NCBI RefSeq assembly: GCF_002900365.1 | Contig: NZ_CP025979.1 | Location: forward strand, 1,798,001 to 1,862,000 | Direction of reading: 5' to 3' | Length of the DNA: 64,000 nucleotides | Source: Escherichia marmotae | GTDB taxonomy: Bacteria; Pseudomonadota; Gammaproteobacteria; Enterobacterales; Enterobacteriaceae | Shown here: positions 25,893-34,294 of the stretch, in pieces | Position numbering within the stretch: position 1 is the first letter of the stretch | Layout of the letters: each line of letters starts with the position of its first letter | The notes under the pieces: model-generated | Database searches by the model: none | What the model was told of the DNA's origin: nothing | The model's input: the letters and a program-made list of their open reading frames with translations, nothing else | Position numbers and translations under genes: made by a program

Positions 25893-26030
25893 CGTAAAGC
25901 AGGCATCTGAAATGTCAATTTCTGTAAATGACATTAACAAAGTCACGCGGAAAGTCAGATGCCTGGCGGTAGTGCATTTGCTATAGTAGGGCACTTTTTT
26001 AATTCCATCACGGATGTCGTAGTTCAGACC

Positions 26031-27242
26031 ATGAATACCATTTTTTCCGCTCGTTTCATGCAGCGCCTGGCGCTCACCACGGCTCTTTGCACAGCCTTTA
26101 TCTCTGCTGCACATGCCGATGACCTGAATATCAAAACTATGATCCCGGGTGTACCGCAGATCGACGCGGAGTCCTACATCCTGATCGACTATAACTCTGG
26201 CAAAGTGCTCGCTGAGCAAAATGCAGATGTCCGCCGCGACCCTGCCAGCCTGACAAAAATGATGACCAGCTACGTTATCGGTCAGGCGATGAAAGCAGGT
26301 AAATTTAAAGAAACGGATTTAGTGACCATCGGTAACGACGCCTGGGCTACCGGTAACCCGGTGTTCAAAGGTTCTTCACTGATGTTCCTCAAACCTGGTA
26401 TGCAGGTACCGGTTTCACAGCTGATCCGCGGTATCAACCTGCAATCCGGTAACGATGCTTGTGTGGCGATGGCAGACTTTGCCGCCGGTAGTCAGGATGC
26501 TTTTGTTGGCCTGATGAACAGCTACGTTAACGCGCTGGGTCTGAAAAATACCCACTTCCAGACTGTACATGGTCTGGACGCTGACGGTCAGTACAGCTCC
26601 GCACGTGATATGGCGCTGATCGGACAGGCGTTGATTCGTGATGTGCCAAATGAATACTCTATCTATAAAGAGAAAGAGTTCACCTTTAACGGTATTCGTC
26701 AGCTCAACCGTAACGGCCTGCTGTGGGATAACAGCCTGAATGTTGACGGTATCAAAACCGGTCACACTGACAAAGCAGGTTACAATCTTGTCGCTTCCGC
26801 GACAGAAGGTCAGATGCGTCTGATCTCCGCAGTCATGGGCGGGCGCACTTTCAAAGGCCGTGAAGCCGAAAGTAAAAAACTGCTGACCTGGGGATTCCGT
26901 TTCTTCGAAACCGTTAACCCGCTGAAAGTCGGCAAAGAATTTGCCTCTGAACCGGTATGGTTTGGTAATACTGACCGCGCTTCGTTAGGTGTCGATAAAG
27001 ATGTTTACCTGACTATTCCGCGTGGCCGCATGAAAGATCTGAAAGCCAGTTACGTGCTGAACAACAGCGAACTGCATGCGCCGCTGCAGAAGAATCAGGT
27101 GGTCGGCACAATTAACTTCCAGCTTGACGGCAAAACCATTGAACAGCGTCCGCTGGTAGTGTTACAGGAAATTCCGGAAGGTAACTTCTTCGGTAAAATC
27201 ATTGATTACATTAAATTAATGTTCCATCACTGGTTTGGCTAA
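26031..27242 (+). CDS. dacA: D-Ala-D-Ala carboxypeptidase PBP5
   Basis: 403 residues from ATG 26031. Removes the terminal D-Ala from pentapeptide stems and affects cell shape. Cleaved signal peptide (MNTIFSARF ... AHA, 29 residues). Active-site motifs are SLTKMM (SxxK), SGND (SxN) and GIKTGHTDK (KTG). The C-terminal amphipathic helix IIDYIKLMFHHWFG anchors it to the inner membrane. A longer frame from 25959 would block the signal. A hairpin follows at 27297. Confidence 0.97.
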   Translation: MNTIFSARFMQRLALTTALCTAFISAAHADDLNIKTMIPGVPQIDAESYILIDYNSGKVLAEQNADVRRDPASLTKMMTSYVIGQAMKAGKFKETDLVTIGNDAWATGNPVFKGSSLMFLKPGMQVPVSQLIRGINLQSGNDACVAMADFAAGSQDAFVGLMNSYVNALGLKNTHFQTVHGLDADGQYSSARDMALIGQALIRDVPNEYSIYKEKEFTFNGIRQLNRNGLLWDNSLNVDGIKTGHTDKAGYNLVASATEGQMRLISAVMGGRTFKGREAESKKLLTWGFRFFETVNPLKVGKEFASEPVWFGNTDRASLGVDKDVYLTIPRGRMKDLKASYVLNNSELHAPLQKNQVVGTINFQLDGKTIEQRPLVVLQEIPEGNFFGKIIDYIKLMFHHWFG

Positions 27243-27296
27243 AAATTGAACACTTGAAAGTGTAATTTCCGCCCCCATATACTAAACATCAGTAAA

Positions 27297-27320
27297 AACT
27301 CCCGCCTTCTGGCGGGAGTT
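27297..27320 (+). terminator. Hairpin between dacA and ybeD
   Basis: Perfect 10-bp stem AACTCCCGCC / GGCGGGAGTT with a TTCT loop, 30 bases before the ybeD ATG. The only U tract after it is interrupted, so termination of dacA may be partial, with read-through to ybeD-lipB. Confidence 0.6.
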
Positions 27321-27350
27321 GCTATTTAATTACGTTACGCCGGAGCTGAC

Positions 27351-27614
27351 ATGAAAACCAAACTTAACGAACTGCTTGAATTCCCTACTCCGTTTACCTA
27401 CAAAGTAATGGGGCAGGCGTTACCTGAGCTGGTTGATCAGGTGGTTGAAGTGGTACAGCGCCATGCGCCAGGTGACTACACCCCAACGGTAAAACCAAGC
27501 AGCAAAGGCAACTACCACTCGGTATCTATCACTATCAACGCCACTCATATCGAGCAGGTTGAAACTCTGTATGAAGAGCTGGGCAAAATCGATATTGTCC
27601 GCATGGTACTGTAA
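27351..27614 (+). CDS. ybeD: YbeD, DUF493 protein
   Basis: 87 residues, identical in length to E. coli YbeD. Small ACT-like ferredoxin fold ([21 protein letters not shown], then beta strands [20 protein letters not shown]). Its position directly before lipB, conserved across enterobacteria, suggests a link to lipoate metabolism or its regulation. No activity is established. Confidence 0.93.
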
Positions 27615-27713
27615 TTCGTTTCTCCGTTACCCGGCCCTGGTCGGGTAACTCCCCTCCCCCCGCTGTGATATACTTTTTCTCCTCTTTTACTCATTCTCCA
27701 CGGAGATGCCGTT

Positions 27714-28355
27714 TTGTATCAGGATAAAATTCTTGTCCGCCAGCTCGGCCTTCAGCCCTATGAGCCTATTTCACAGGCTATGCATGAATTCACCGATACC
27801 CGCGATGAAAACACCCTGGATGAGATCTGGTTGGTAGAACATCCCCCTGTATTTACTCAGGGGCAGGCGGGGAAAGCAGAACATATCTTAATGCCGGGCG
27901 ATATTCCGGTGATCCAAAGCGACCGTGGCGGTCAGGTGACTTATCACGGCCCAGGTCAGCAGGTGATGTACGTTCTGTTCAATCTTAAACGCCGCAAACT
28001 GGGCGTGCGTGAGCTGGTGACCTTACTCGAACAAACGGTCGTTAATACCCTGGCTGAACTGGATATTGAAGCGCATCCTCGTGCTGATGCCCCTGGGGTC
28101 TATGTCGGGGAAAAGAAAATTTGCTCACTCGGCTTACGTATTCGTCGCGGTTGTTCATTTCACGGTCTGGCATTAAACGTCAATATGGATCTTTCTCCAT
28201 TTTTACGCATTAACCCTTGTGGCTATGCGGGAATGGAAATGGCTAAAATATCGCAATGGAAACCTGATGCGACAACCGATAATGTAGCACCGCGTTTGCT
28301 GGCAAATATTTTAATGCTGCTAAACAACCCTGTCGTAGAATACATCCCTGTTTAA
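27714..28355 (+). CDS. lipB: Octanoyl-[ACP]:protein octanoyltransferase LipB
   Basis: 213 residues starting at TTG after a GGAGATGCCGT leader. Transfers octanoate from ACP to lipoyl domains, the first step of lipoate synthesis. The catalytic Cys is in INPCGYAGM (about 166-174) and the Lys in VGEKKICSLG (about 131-140); DRGGQVTYHGPGQ (about 70-82) is the family signature. The C-terminal tail (NNPVVEYIPV) differs from K-12 as I recall it. The next 400 bases hold a decayed ybeF before lipA. Confidence 0.95.
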   Translation: MYQDKILVRQLGLQPYEPISQAMHEFTDTRDENTLDEIWLVEHPPVFTQGQAGKAEHILMPGDIPVIQSDRGGQVTYHGPGQQVMYVLFNLKRRKLGVRELVTLLEQTVVNTLAELDIEAHPRADAPGVYVGEKKICSLGLRIRRGCSFHGLALNVNMDLSPFLRINPCGYAGMEMAKISQWKPDATTDNVAPRLLANILMLLNNPVVEYIPV

Positions 28356-28389
28356 TGGCTCTCATAAATGGCCCAACTTACACTGGGTC

Positions 28390-28560
28390 ATTGCTTTCCC
28401 GCCCACGTTTATGTCCTCTTTAGCCGTTGCTGGCCTCTGGAGAGATAGCCCTTTCCAACATTAAATGAAGAGCAAATTGATTTTGCTGTTCATTACAAAC
28501 GATTCATCCGCCCCCCCTACTTCACGGTGAATGATTGATGTTACCGATAACGCATTTTGA
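28390..28560 (+). pseudogene. ybeF: ybeF remnant (LysR-type regulator, 3' end)
   Basis: Between lipB and lipA, where E. coli carries the LysR-family gene ybeF, only its last 55 or so codons are recognisable. One frame reads YVLFSRCWPLER, a TAG stop, then PFPTLNEEQIDFAVHYK. After frameshifts the end reads ...LHG and IDVTDNAF then TGA, close to the YbeF C-terminus I remember (LNEEQIDFSIHYNK ... GVIDVIRNAF). The DNA-binding domain and most of the effector domain are gone. Confidence 0.8.
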
Positions 28561-28671
28561 AAAAAGTATTGTTACAGCCAGTTCACAGCGTAGAACGATA
28601 AAATGGCACAATCCAACAACAATTTTACATTTTCGCGACCGCTTTGGCTGCTTTCAGGTTCGTTTCAATGA

Positions 28672-28677
28672 TATACT
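28672..28677 (+). promoter_or_regulatory. Candidate -10 element upstream of lipA
   Basis: TATACT at 28672-28677 within AATGATATACTGCC, about 95 bases before the lipA ATG. No good -35 is seen at standard spacing. With ybeF deleted, this is the likely remaining promoter region for lipA. Confidence 0.4.
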
Positions 28678-28769
28678 GCCAGTCGTTAATTCAAAAATAG
28701 TTGATAATTGCAACAATCTATTGAATTGAAACGCTTTCCTTCGTAATTCGCAACTGGAACACGCACGCT

Positions 28770-29735
28770 ATGAGTAAACCCATTGTGATGGAACGCGGTG
28801 TTAAATACCGCGATGCCGATAAGATGGCCCTTATCCCGGTTAAAAACGTGGCAACAGAGCGCGAAGCCCTGCTGCGCAAGCCGGAATGGATGAAAATCAA
28901 GCTTCCAGCGGACTCTACACGTATCCAGGGCATCAAAGCCGCAATGCGCAAAAATGGCCTGCATTCTGTCTGCGAGGAAGCCTCCTGCCCTAACCTGGCG
29001 GAATGCTTCAACCACGGTACAGCAACGTTTATGATCCTCGGCGCTATTTGTACCCGCCGTTGCCCTTTCTGTGACGTTGCCCACGGTCGCCCGGTAGCTC
29101 CGGATGCCAATGAGCCGGTGAAACTGGCGCAGACCATTGCCGATATGGCACTGCGCTATGTGGTTATCACTTCCGTTGACCGCGATGACCTGCGCGATGG
29201 CGGTGCTCAGCATTTTGCAGATTGCATTACTGCCATCCGGGAAAAAAGCCCGGAAATCAAAATTGAAACTCTGGTGCCGGATTTCCGTGGTCGTATGGAT
29301 CGCGCGCTGGATATTCTGACCACCACACCGCCAGACGTGTTCAACCATAACCTGGAAAACGTACCACGTATTTACCGTCAGGTACGCCCGGGTGCAGATT
29401 ACAACTGGTCGCTGAAACTGCTGGAACGCTTTAAAGAAGCGCATCCGGAAATCCCGACCAAATCTGGTCTGATGGTAGGTCTGGGTGAAACCAATGAAGA
29501 AATTATTGAAGTAATGCGTGATCTGCGTCGTCATGGCGTGACCATGTTAACGCTGGGGCAATATTTGCAGCCAAGCCGCCATCACCTGCCGGTTCAACGT
29601 TACGTTAGCCCGGATGAGTTCGACGAAATGAAAGCCGAAGCGCTGGCGATGGGCTTTACCCATGCTGCATGCGGTCCGTTTGTCCGCTCTTCTTACCACG
29701 CCGACTTGCAGGCGAAAGGGATGGAAGTTAAGTAA
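28770..29735 (+). CDS. lipA: Lipoyl synthase
   Basis: 321 residues. Radical-SAM enzyme that inserts two sulfurs into octanoyl groups to make lipoate. Two iron-sulfur sites are visible: the auxiliary cluster motif CEEASCPNLAEC (about residues 68-79) and the radical-SAM CTRRCPFC (about 94-101). The C-terminal RSSYHA serine that ligates the auxiliary cluster is also present. Complements LipB upstream. Confidence 0.97.
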   Translation: MSKPIVMERGVKYRDADKMALIPVKNVATEREALLRKPEWMKIKLPADSTRIQGIKAAMRKNGLHSVCEEASCPNLAECFNHGTATFMILGAICTRRCPFCDVAHGRPVAPDANEPVKLAQTIADMALRYVVITSVDRDDLRDGGAQHFADCITAIREKSPEIKIETLVPDFRGRMDRALDILTTTPPDVFNHNLENVPRIYRQVRPGADYNWSLKLLERFKEAHPEIPTKSGLMVGLGETNEEIIEVMRDLRRHGVTMLTLGQYLQPSRHHLPVQRYVSPDEFDEMKAEALAMGFTHAACGPFVRSSYHADLQAKGMEVK

Positions 29736-29763
29736 TCCTGTAATAATTACTTACATCTGTCTG

Positions 29764-29797
29764 ATAAAAAACCCGCTATCTGAAGCGGGTTTTTTTA
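29764..29797. terminator. Bidirectional terminator lipA / tatE
   Basis: Stem ACCCGCT (29771-29777) / AGCGGGT (29784-29790), with an A-run before and TTTTTT after, so it can end transcription from both lipA and the convergent tatE. Confidence 0.85.
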
Positions 29798-29834
29798 TCG
29801 AACAAGATATTGAGGGAGCGTCCTGCTCGCCACG

Positions 29835-30038
29835 TCACTCTTTATGAGAGAGCTTTTCAGCCTGAAGATCAACATCTGCGCTTTTCTTCGCCGCAGCATC
29901 GTCGTCATTCATCGCTTTCTTGAATCCCTTAATGGCCGCTCCAAGGTCTCCGCCCAGCGTACGTAACTTCTTAGTCCCAAACAGCAGAACGACCAGTGCC
30001 GCAACTACCAGCAGTTTGGTAATACTAATCTCACCCAT
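29835..30038 (-). CDS. tatE: Twin-arginine translocase subunit TatE
   Basis: 67 residues, TatA-like. One N-terminal membrane helix (residues 4-20, SITKLLVVAALVVLLFGT), the conserved FGTKKLRTLGGDLG hinge with the amphipathic helix, and an acidic/basic tail. Minor TatA paralogue of the folded-protein export pathway, expressed weakly in E. coli. Convergent with lipA. Confidence 0.95.
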   Translation of the reverse strand: MGEISITKLLVVAALVVLLFGTKKLRTLGGDLGAAIKGFKKAMNDDDAAAKKSADVDLQAEKLSHKE

Positions 30039-30166
30039 AGATACCTTCTTGACATAAAACAGGCAGCAGAACGCGCCTTAAAAACCAGAGAATATTAACG
30101 GTCATTCGACGCGCGCACACAATAGCAATCTGTAACAAGGTGAATCAAGCACCGAGTAAAAAAACA

Positions 30167-30955
30167 TCATAATAATTGCGGTGGCGCAAACCGTCGGTTG
30201 TTTAAGACGGGGAGTTGCGCGCGCACCTGACGCACACGTTCGGGCGTCACTTCCGCCATAATGAGTGCAGGCATTTCAGCCGCTGCGGCAATAGTGACAC
30301 CAAAAGGATCAATGATACGGCTTTGCCCGATGTTTTTGTTACCACACTCCCCCGCCGCCACCATATAACAGGTGGTATCCAGAGCACGAGCGGTGAGTAA
30401 GGTTGACCAGTGATGCTCTTTCAGCGGTCCGCGAACCCAGGCAGCGGGAAGTACAAGGATTTCTGCTCCCTGTAAAGCCTGTGCCAACGCCAGCTCCGGG
30501 AAACGCAAATCATAGCAAGTCATCAGACCGACTTTCATCCCCTCCACGTCCAGCAGTGGAGCAACCATATCCCCGGCATCCACGTGACGCGATTCCTGAA
30601 TGGAGAACGCATCATAAAGATGCAGTTTGGCATAACGTGCGATGATTTTTCCCGCCTGGAGGGCCACCAGCATATTCCACGCGCGCCCCGGCGTTGAAGG
30701 AACATGAATCGTCAGAATCGTCGTCATCATGTTACGTTTACTTTCTCGCAGTAAACGTTCGAGAAATTCACCTTCCAGCAACTGTGCTGATTTAACAGAC
30801 AGATCGGGATCATGATCGTCTCGTGCCAGCAGGGCTTCCGGCAGGACAAACAAAGAGACATCGCTTTCCGCCGCCTGCGCCATCAACGAGGCGCAAATTT
30901 CAGCGTTCTTTTCCCATACCGATGTAACAGCAAACTGTCCTGCGGCAACCAGCAT
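30167..30955 (-). CDS. ybeM: YbeM, nitrilase-family amidase (deaminated glutathione amidase)
   Basis: 262 residues, uninterrupted. The Glu-Lys-Cys triad of the nitrilase superfamily is present: LPEALLAR (about residue 40), KLHLYDAFS (about 109-117) and MTCYDLRFPE (about 141). Homologues of the Nit1 branch hydrolyse deaminated glutathione, a metabolite-repair step. In K-12 this gene is annotated as shortened or disrupted, as I recall; here the whole family domain is open. It begins 7-10 bases after a GAGG-type site. Confidence 0.9.
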   Translation of the reverse strand: MLVAAGQFAVTSVWEKNAEICASLMAQAAESDVSLFVLPEALLARDDHDPDLSVKSAQLLEGEFLERLLRESKRNMMTTILTIHVPSTPGRAWNMLVALQAGKIIARYAKLHLYDAFSIQESRHVDAGDMVAPLLDVEGMKVGLMTCYDLRFPELALAQALQGAEILVLPAAWVRGPLKEHHWSTLLTARALDTTCYMVAAGECGNKNIGQSRIIDPFGVTIAAAAEMPALIMAEVTPERVRQVRAQLPVLNNRRFAPPQLL

Positions 30956-31047
30956 TACTACCTCCTGTCAGAGTCGTAAAATTCGCCAACGACGATTATT
31001 CGGCGTTACACTTATCACTCATACAAATCAAATAGCAGGATTTTGCA

Positions 31048-31431
31048 GTGTTACAACTCCTTTTAGCAGTTTTTATTGGCGGTGGTACGGGAAGCGTGGC
31101 GAGATGGCTGTTAAGTATGCGGTTTAACCCGCTGCATCAGGCTATTCCGTTGGGGACGCTGGCAGCAAACCTGATTGGGGCATTCATCATTGGAATGGGA
31201 TTTGCCTGGTTTAGCCGGATGACGAACATTGATCCCGTGTGGAAAGTGCTAATCACTACCGGGTTTTGTGGCGGGCTGACGACTTTCTCTACATTTTCAG
31301 CAGAAGTGGTATTTTTGTTGCAAGAAGGACGCTTTGGCTGGGCGTTACTGAACGTCTTCGTTAACCTGTCAGGTTCATTTGCCATGACCGCGCTGGCTTT
31401 CTGGCTTTTTTCGGCGTCAACAGCACATTAA
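31048..31431 (+). CDS. crcB: Fluoride ion channel CrcB/FluC
   Basis: 127 residues starting with GTG. Four-helix membrane protein that dimerises to export fluoride. Family hallmarks are GGGTGSVARW (about 9-18), the N in LAANLIGAF (about 41) and TTGFCGGLTTFSTFS (about 70-84). The 92-base upstream gap contains no fluoride-riboswitch pattern I can recognise. Ends before a bidirectional terminator shared with cspE. Confidence 0.95.
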   Translation: MLQLLLAVFIGGGTGSVARWLLSMRFNPLHQAIPLGTLAANLIGAFIIGMGFAWFSRMTNIDPVWKVLITTGFCGGLTTFSTFSAEVVFLLQEGRFGWALLNVFVNLSGSFAMTALAFWLFSASTAH

Positions 31432-31433
31432 AG

Positions 31434-31464
31434 GCAAAAAAAACCCGCTGATTAAGCGGGTTTT
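31434..31464. terminator. Bidirectional terminator crcB / cspE
   Basis: AACCCGCT (31442-31449) / AGCGGGTT (31455-31462), with an A-rich run on the left and TTTT on the right. Serves both convergent genes. Confidence 0.85.
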
Positions 31465-31483
31465 GAATTCTTGCTGACGTATC

Positions 31484-31693
31484 TTACAGAGCGATTACGT
31501 TTGCAGCAGAAGGGCCTTTGGCACCGTTAGTGATTTCGAACTCTACGCGCTGACCTTCAGCAAGAGTTTTAAAACCATTAGTCTGGATTGCAGAGAAGTG
31601 TACAAACACGTCTTTGCTGCCGTCTTCCGGAGTAATGAAACCGAATCCTTTGGACTCATTAAACCACTTAACGTTACCTTTAATCTTAGACAT
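31484..31693 (-). CDS. cspE: Cold-shock-family protein CspE
   Basis: 69 residues from ATG at 31693-31691. The single OB-fold carries RNP1 KGFGFITP (about 17-24) and RNP2 VFVHFSAI (about 32-39). Constitutive RNA chaperone and transcription antiterminator. A longer frame beginning at 31777 is leader. The roughly 170 bases between cspE and the pagP remnant are its long 5' leader and promoter region, as is usual for csp genes. Confidence 0.96.
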
Positions 31694-31867
31694 CAAAATT
31701 ACCTTTACATGAAAAATAGACACAAATGCTGTGTCGGTTACCAGTACACCAATTGTGGTACGCTTTGTCCAGTGCAACTTTGCTAAAAAGTGATAAAAGT
31801 CGCGTTATTTTTGATGCTCCTTGCCTTACATTATGTTTTTTAAGGCTTTTATAAAACCGCAGCTTGT

Positions 31868-32298
31868 CTAAAACTGAAACCGCATCCAGGCAAAGTAAAC
31901 ATTGCCATTGTTGTAGATACCAGGGATGTAAGTCATCTGAAAGATAGCCAGCGGCTTTCACGGCCCTATCCAGCAACAGGCTCCCATTTATTCCACGAAT
32001 CCTCAAATGTCATCACGTACAAACCGTGCCAGTTGCCTTCCTCATCCCAACGCGACTAACCGAAACCGCCGCCCCACGTTTTTAGTTATAGCGATCAGCT
32101 TTTTCTTTATCGTAAGCGAAACGTGCATGCCTGGTGATGGCAGGAATATACAAATCATATGTTCTGGCTGCCGTCAGGTTGCTGCGACATTCTCTCTAAA
32201 TGCCGTAATCCATTGTTCTGTACAGACAGAAATTTCATCACGCTGATTAACTTAATAAAAACAAAGGGAATTACGGTAATACATTCACTTATATCCAT
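31868..32298 (-). pseudogene. pagP: pagP remnant (lipid A palmitoyltransferase), heavily decayed
   Basis: PagP would add palmitate to lipid A at the outer membrane. Its pieces are readable in order on the minus strand from ATG 32298: FVFIKLISV (signal region), TAFRENVAAT followed by TGA, YDLYIPAI after a one-base deletion, HARFAYDKEKADRYN, SRWDEEGNWHGLYVM, DSWNKWEPVAG followed by TAG, then TYIPGIYNNGNVYFAWMRFQF to the stop at 31868. There are at least three stops, several frameshifts and about 130 missing bases between WEPVAG and the last strands. It sits in the usual dcuC-pagP-cspE position. Non-functional. Confidence 0.92.
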
Positions 32299-32871
32299 TA
32301 GTGACTATAAAATATTTATCAAAAATTCACTTCCAGCATAGCTGGACTAAAATGAACATAACCGTATTAACACCTACATAAAGAATACCATTAATATTTT
32401 ATAGGCTTACACAAATAAATATCACCAAATTATTCTGGAGACTTAAGCAATATTTCCTTCCAAATGACAACTTAAGCAAAAAAAATCTTCCCCGACATAG
32501 ACAGCAATAAACAAAAGAAAAAACCTCTTGCTTTTTAATCAGATGCAATGACAAGCTAACAAATAAACATCACTAACACTACCAGCGCGCACACATGAGC
32601 GCATATTTTTCAAACAAGTAAAGAAACCATTATCGAATAATTTAACAAAATCACATCATTAAGTTATCAATTAATACACATTGTCACACTGGTAATTACC
32701 AACTATAAAAATTCATTTTGTTATTCATGTATAAAAAACAACAACATCAATGTATTAATGGTCGCTTTTCTTGATTTTAATCAGCATTCACCACCCATTT
32801 GTTCGGCATATTTTTCACTAGTTTTAGGAATTTGTTATTATTTATCTTGGAGTCTGGAAACAGGAAAAATT
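32299..32871. other. AT-rich intergenic region upstream of dcuC
   Basis: 573 bases with no gene I can support. Very AT-rich with many A-tracts (for example around 32505-32525 and 32595-32700), compatible with curved DNA and H-NS or IHF binding. It must hold the promoters of dcuC and, formerly, pagP. I could not identify a good FNR site (TTGAT-N4-ATCAA) by eye. Confidence 0.6.
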
Positions 32872-34257
32872 ATGCTGACAGTTATTGAGCTCCTTATTGG
32901 AGTTGTAGTTATTGTGGGTGTAGCTCGCTACATCATTAAAGGGTATTCCGCCACCGGGGTGTTATTTGCAGGCGGTCTGTTATTACTGATAATCAGTGCC
33001 ATTATGGGGCACAAAGTTTTACCATCCAGCCAGACTTCAACGGGCTACAGCGCCACGGATATCGTTGAATACATTAAAATATTACTGATGAGTCGCGGTG
33101 GCGACCTCGGCATGATGATCATGATGCTGTGTGGCTTTGCCGCTTACATGCCCCATATCGGCGCAAACGATATGGTCGTCAAACTGGCGTCAAAACCATT
33201 GCAGTACATTAACTCCCCTTACCTGCTGATGATTGCCGCCTATTTTGTTGCCTGTCTGATGTCACTGGCAGTTTCCTCCGCAACCGGCCTGGGCGTTTTA
33301 CTGATGGCAACGCTGTTCCCGGTCATGGTGAACGTTGGTATCAGTCGCGGCGCGGCGGCTGCCATTTGTGCCTCACCTGCGGCGATTATTCTCGCGCCGA
33401 CTTCAGGTGATGTGGTACTGGCGGCGCAGGCTTCCGAAATGCCGTTAATTGACTTCGCCTTCAAAACGACACTGCCAATCTCAATTGCTGCAATTATCGG
33501 CATGGCGATTGCCCACTTTTTCTGGCAGCGCTATCTGGACAACAAAGAGCACATTTCCCATGAAATGTTAGATGTCAGCGAAATCACGACCACCGCTCCT
33601 GCGTTTTACGCCATTCTGCCGTTCACCCCAATCATTGGCGTGCTGTTTTTTGACGGCAAATGGGGGCCGCAATTGCACATCATCACCATTCTGGTGATAT
33701 GTATGCTAATTGCCTCCATTCTGGAATTTATTCGCAGCTTTAATACGCAAAAAGTCTTTTCTGGCCTGGAAGTGGCTTATCGTGGCATGGCTGATGCCTT
33801 CGCTAACGTGGTAATGCTATTAGTTGCCGCCGGTGTTTTTGCCCAGGGCCTTAGCACCATTGGCTTTATCCAGAGCCTGATCTCAATCGCTACCTCATTC
33901 GGTTCAGCGAGCATTATCCTCATGCTGGTGCTGGTTATCCTGACGATGCTGGCGGCGGTGACTACTGGTTCCGGCAATGCGCCGTTCTATGCATTCGTTG
34001 AGATGATCCCGAAACTGGCGCACTCTTCCGGAATTAACCCGGCATACCTGACAATTCCGATGCTACAAGCATCAAACCTGGGTCGTACACTTTCGCCAGT
34101 CTCTGGCGTGGTGGTTGCGGTTGCCGGAATGGCGAAAATTTCACCTTTTGAAGTGGTAAAACGCACCTCGGTGCCGGTGCTTGTTGGGCTGGTAATTGTC
34201 ATCGTGGCCACGGAGTTGATGGTCCCCGGTACAACCGCCGCCGTTACTGGTAAGTAA
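32872..34257 (+). CDS. dcuC: Anaerobic C4-dicarboxylate carrier DcuC
   Basis: 461 residues from ATG 32872 (MLTVIELLIGVVV); a longer frame from 32758 is upstream noise. About 12 membrane helices. Exports succinate during fermentation and can exchange C4-dicarboxylates. Conserved parts include SSATGLGVLLMATLFPVMVN (about 142-161) and TTGSGNAPFYAFVEM (about 364-378). Adjacent to the citrate-fermentation genes, whose end product is succinate. Confidence 0.95.
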   Translation: MLTVIELLIGVVVIVGVARYIIKGYSATGVLFAGGLLLLIISAIMGHKVLPSSQTSTGYSATDIVEYIKILLMSRGGDLGMMIMMLCGFAAYMPHIGANDMVVKLASKPLQYINSPYLLMIAAYFVACLMSLAVSSATGLGVLLMATLFPVMVNVGISRGAAAAICASPAAIILAPTSGDVVLAAQASEMPLIDFAFKTTLPISIAAIIGMAIAHFFWQRYLDNKEHISHEMLDVSEITTTAPAFYAILPFTPIIGVLFFDGKWGPQLHIITILVICMLIASILEFIRSFNTQKVFSGLEVAYRGMADAFANVVMLLVAAGVFAQGLSTIGFIQSLISIATSFGSASIILMLVLVILTMLAAVTTGSGNAPFYAFVEMIPKLAHSSGINPAYLTIPMLQASNLGRTLSPVSGVVVAVAGMAKISPFEVVKRTSVPVLVGLVIVIVATELMVPGTTAAVTGK

Positions 34258-34294
34258 TTCTCTGGCCGGAGGCGTGCTTCCTCCGGCACTCTCT

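Noticed and set aside
25959..26030. Longer start for dacA
   Set aside because: It would place 24 residues before a standard Sec signal peptide; the ATG at 26031 gives the known 403-residue preprotein.
30956..31047. Possible fluoride riboswitch before crcB
   Set aside because: Only 92 bases, and I could not find the conserved pseudoknot segments; E. coli crcB is not known to have one.
31686..32006. 106-codon frame over the pagP remnant and cspE leader
   Set aside because: Its sequence is out-of-frame pagP debris plus leader; the recognisable pagP pieces lie in other frames.
32600..32760. FNR site upstream of dcuC
   Set aside because: Best candidate near 32657-32670 matches only one half of TTGAT-N4-ATCAA; not enough to list.
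32758..32871. Upstream extension of dcuC by 38 codons
   Set aside because: AT-rich, no ribosome site; DcuC starts with MLT-IELLIGVVV at 32872.
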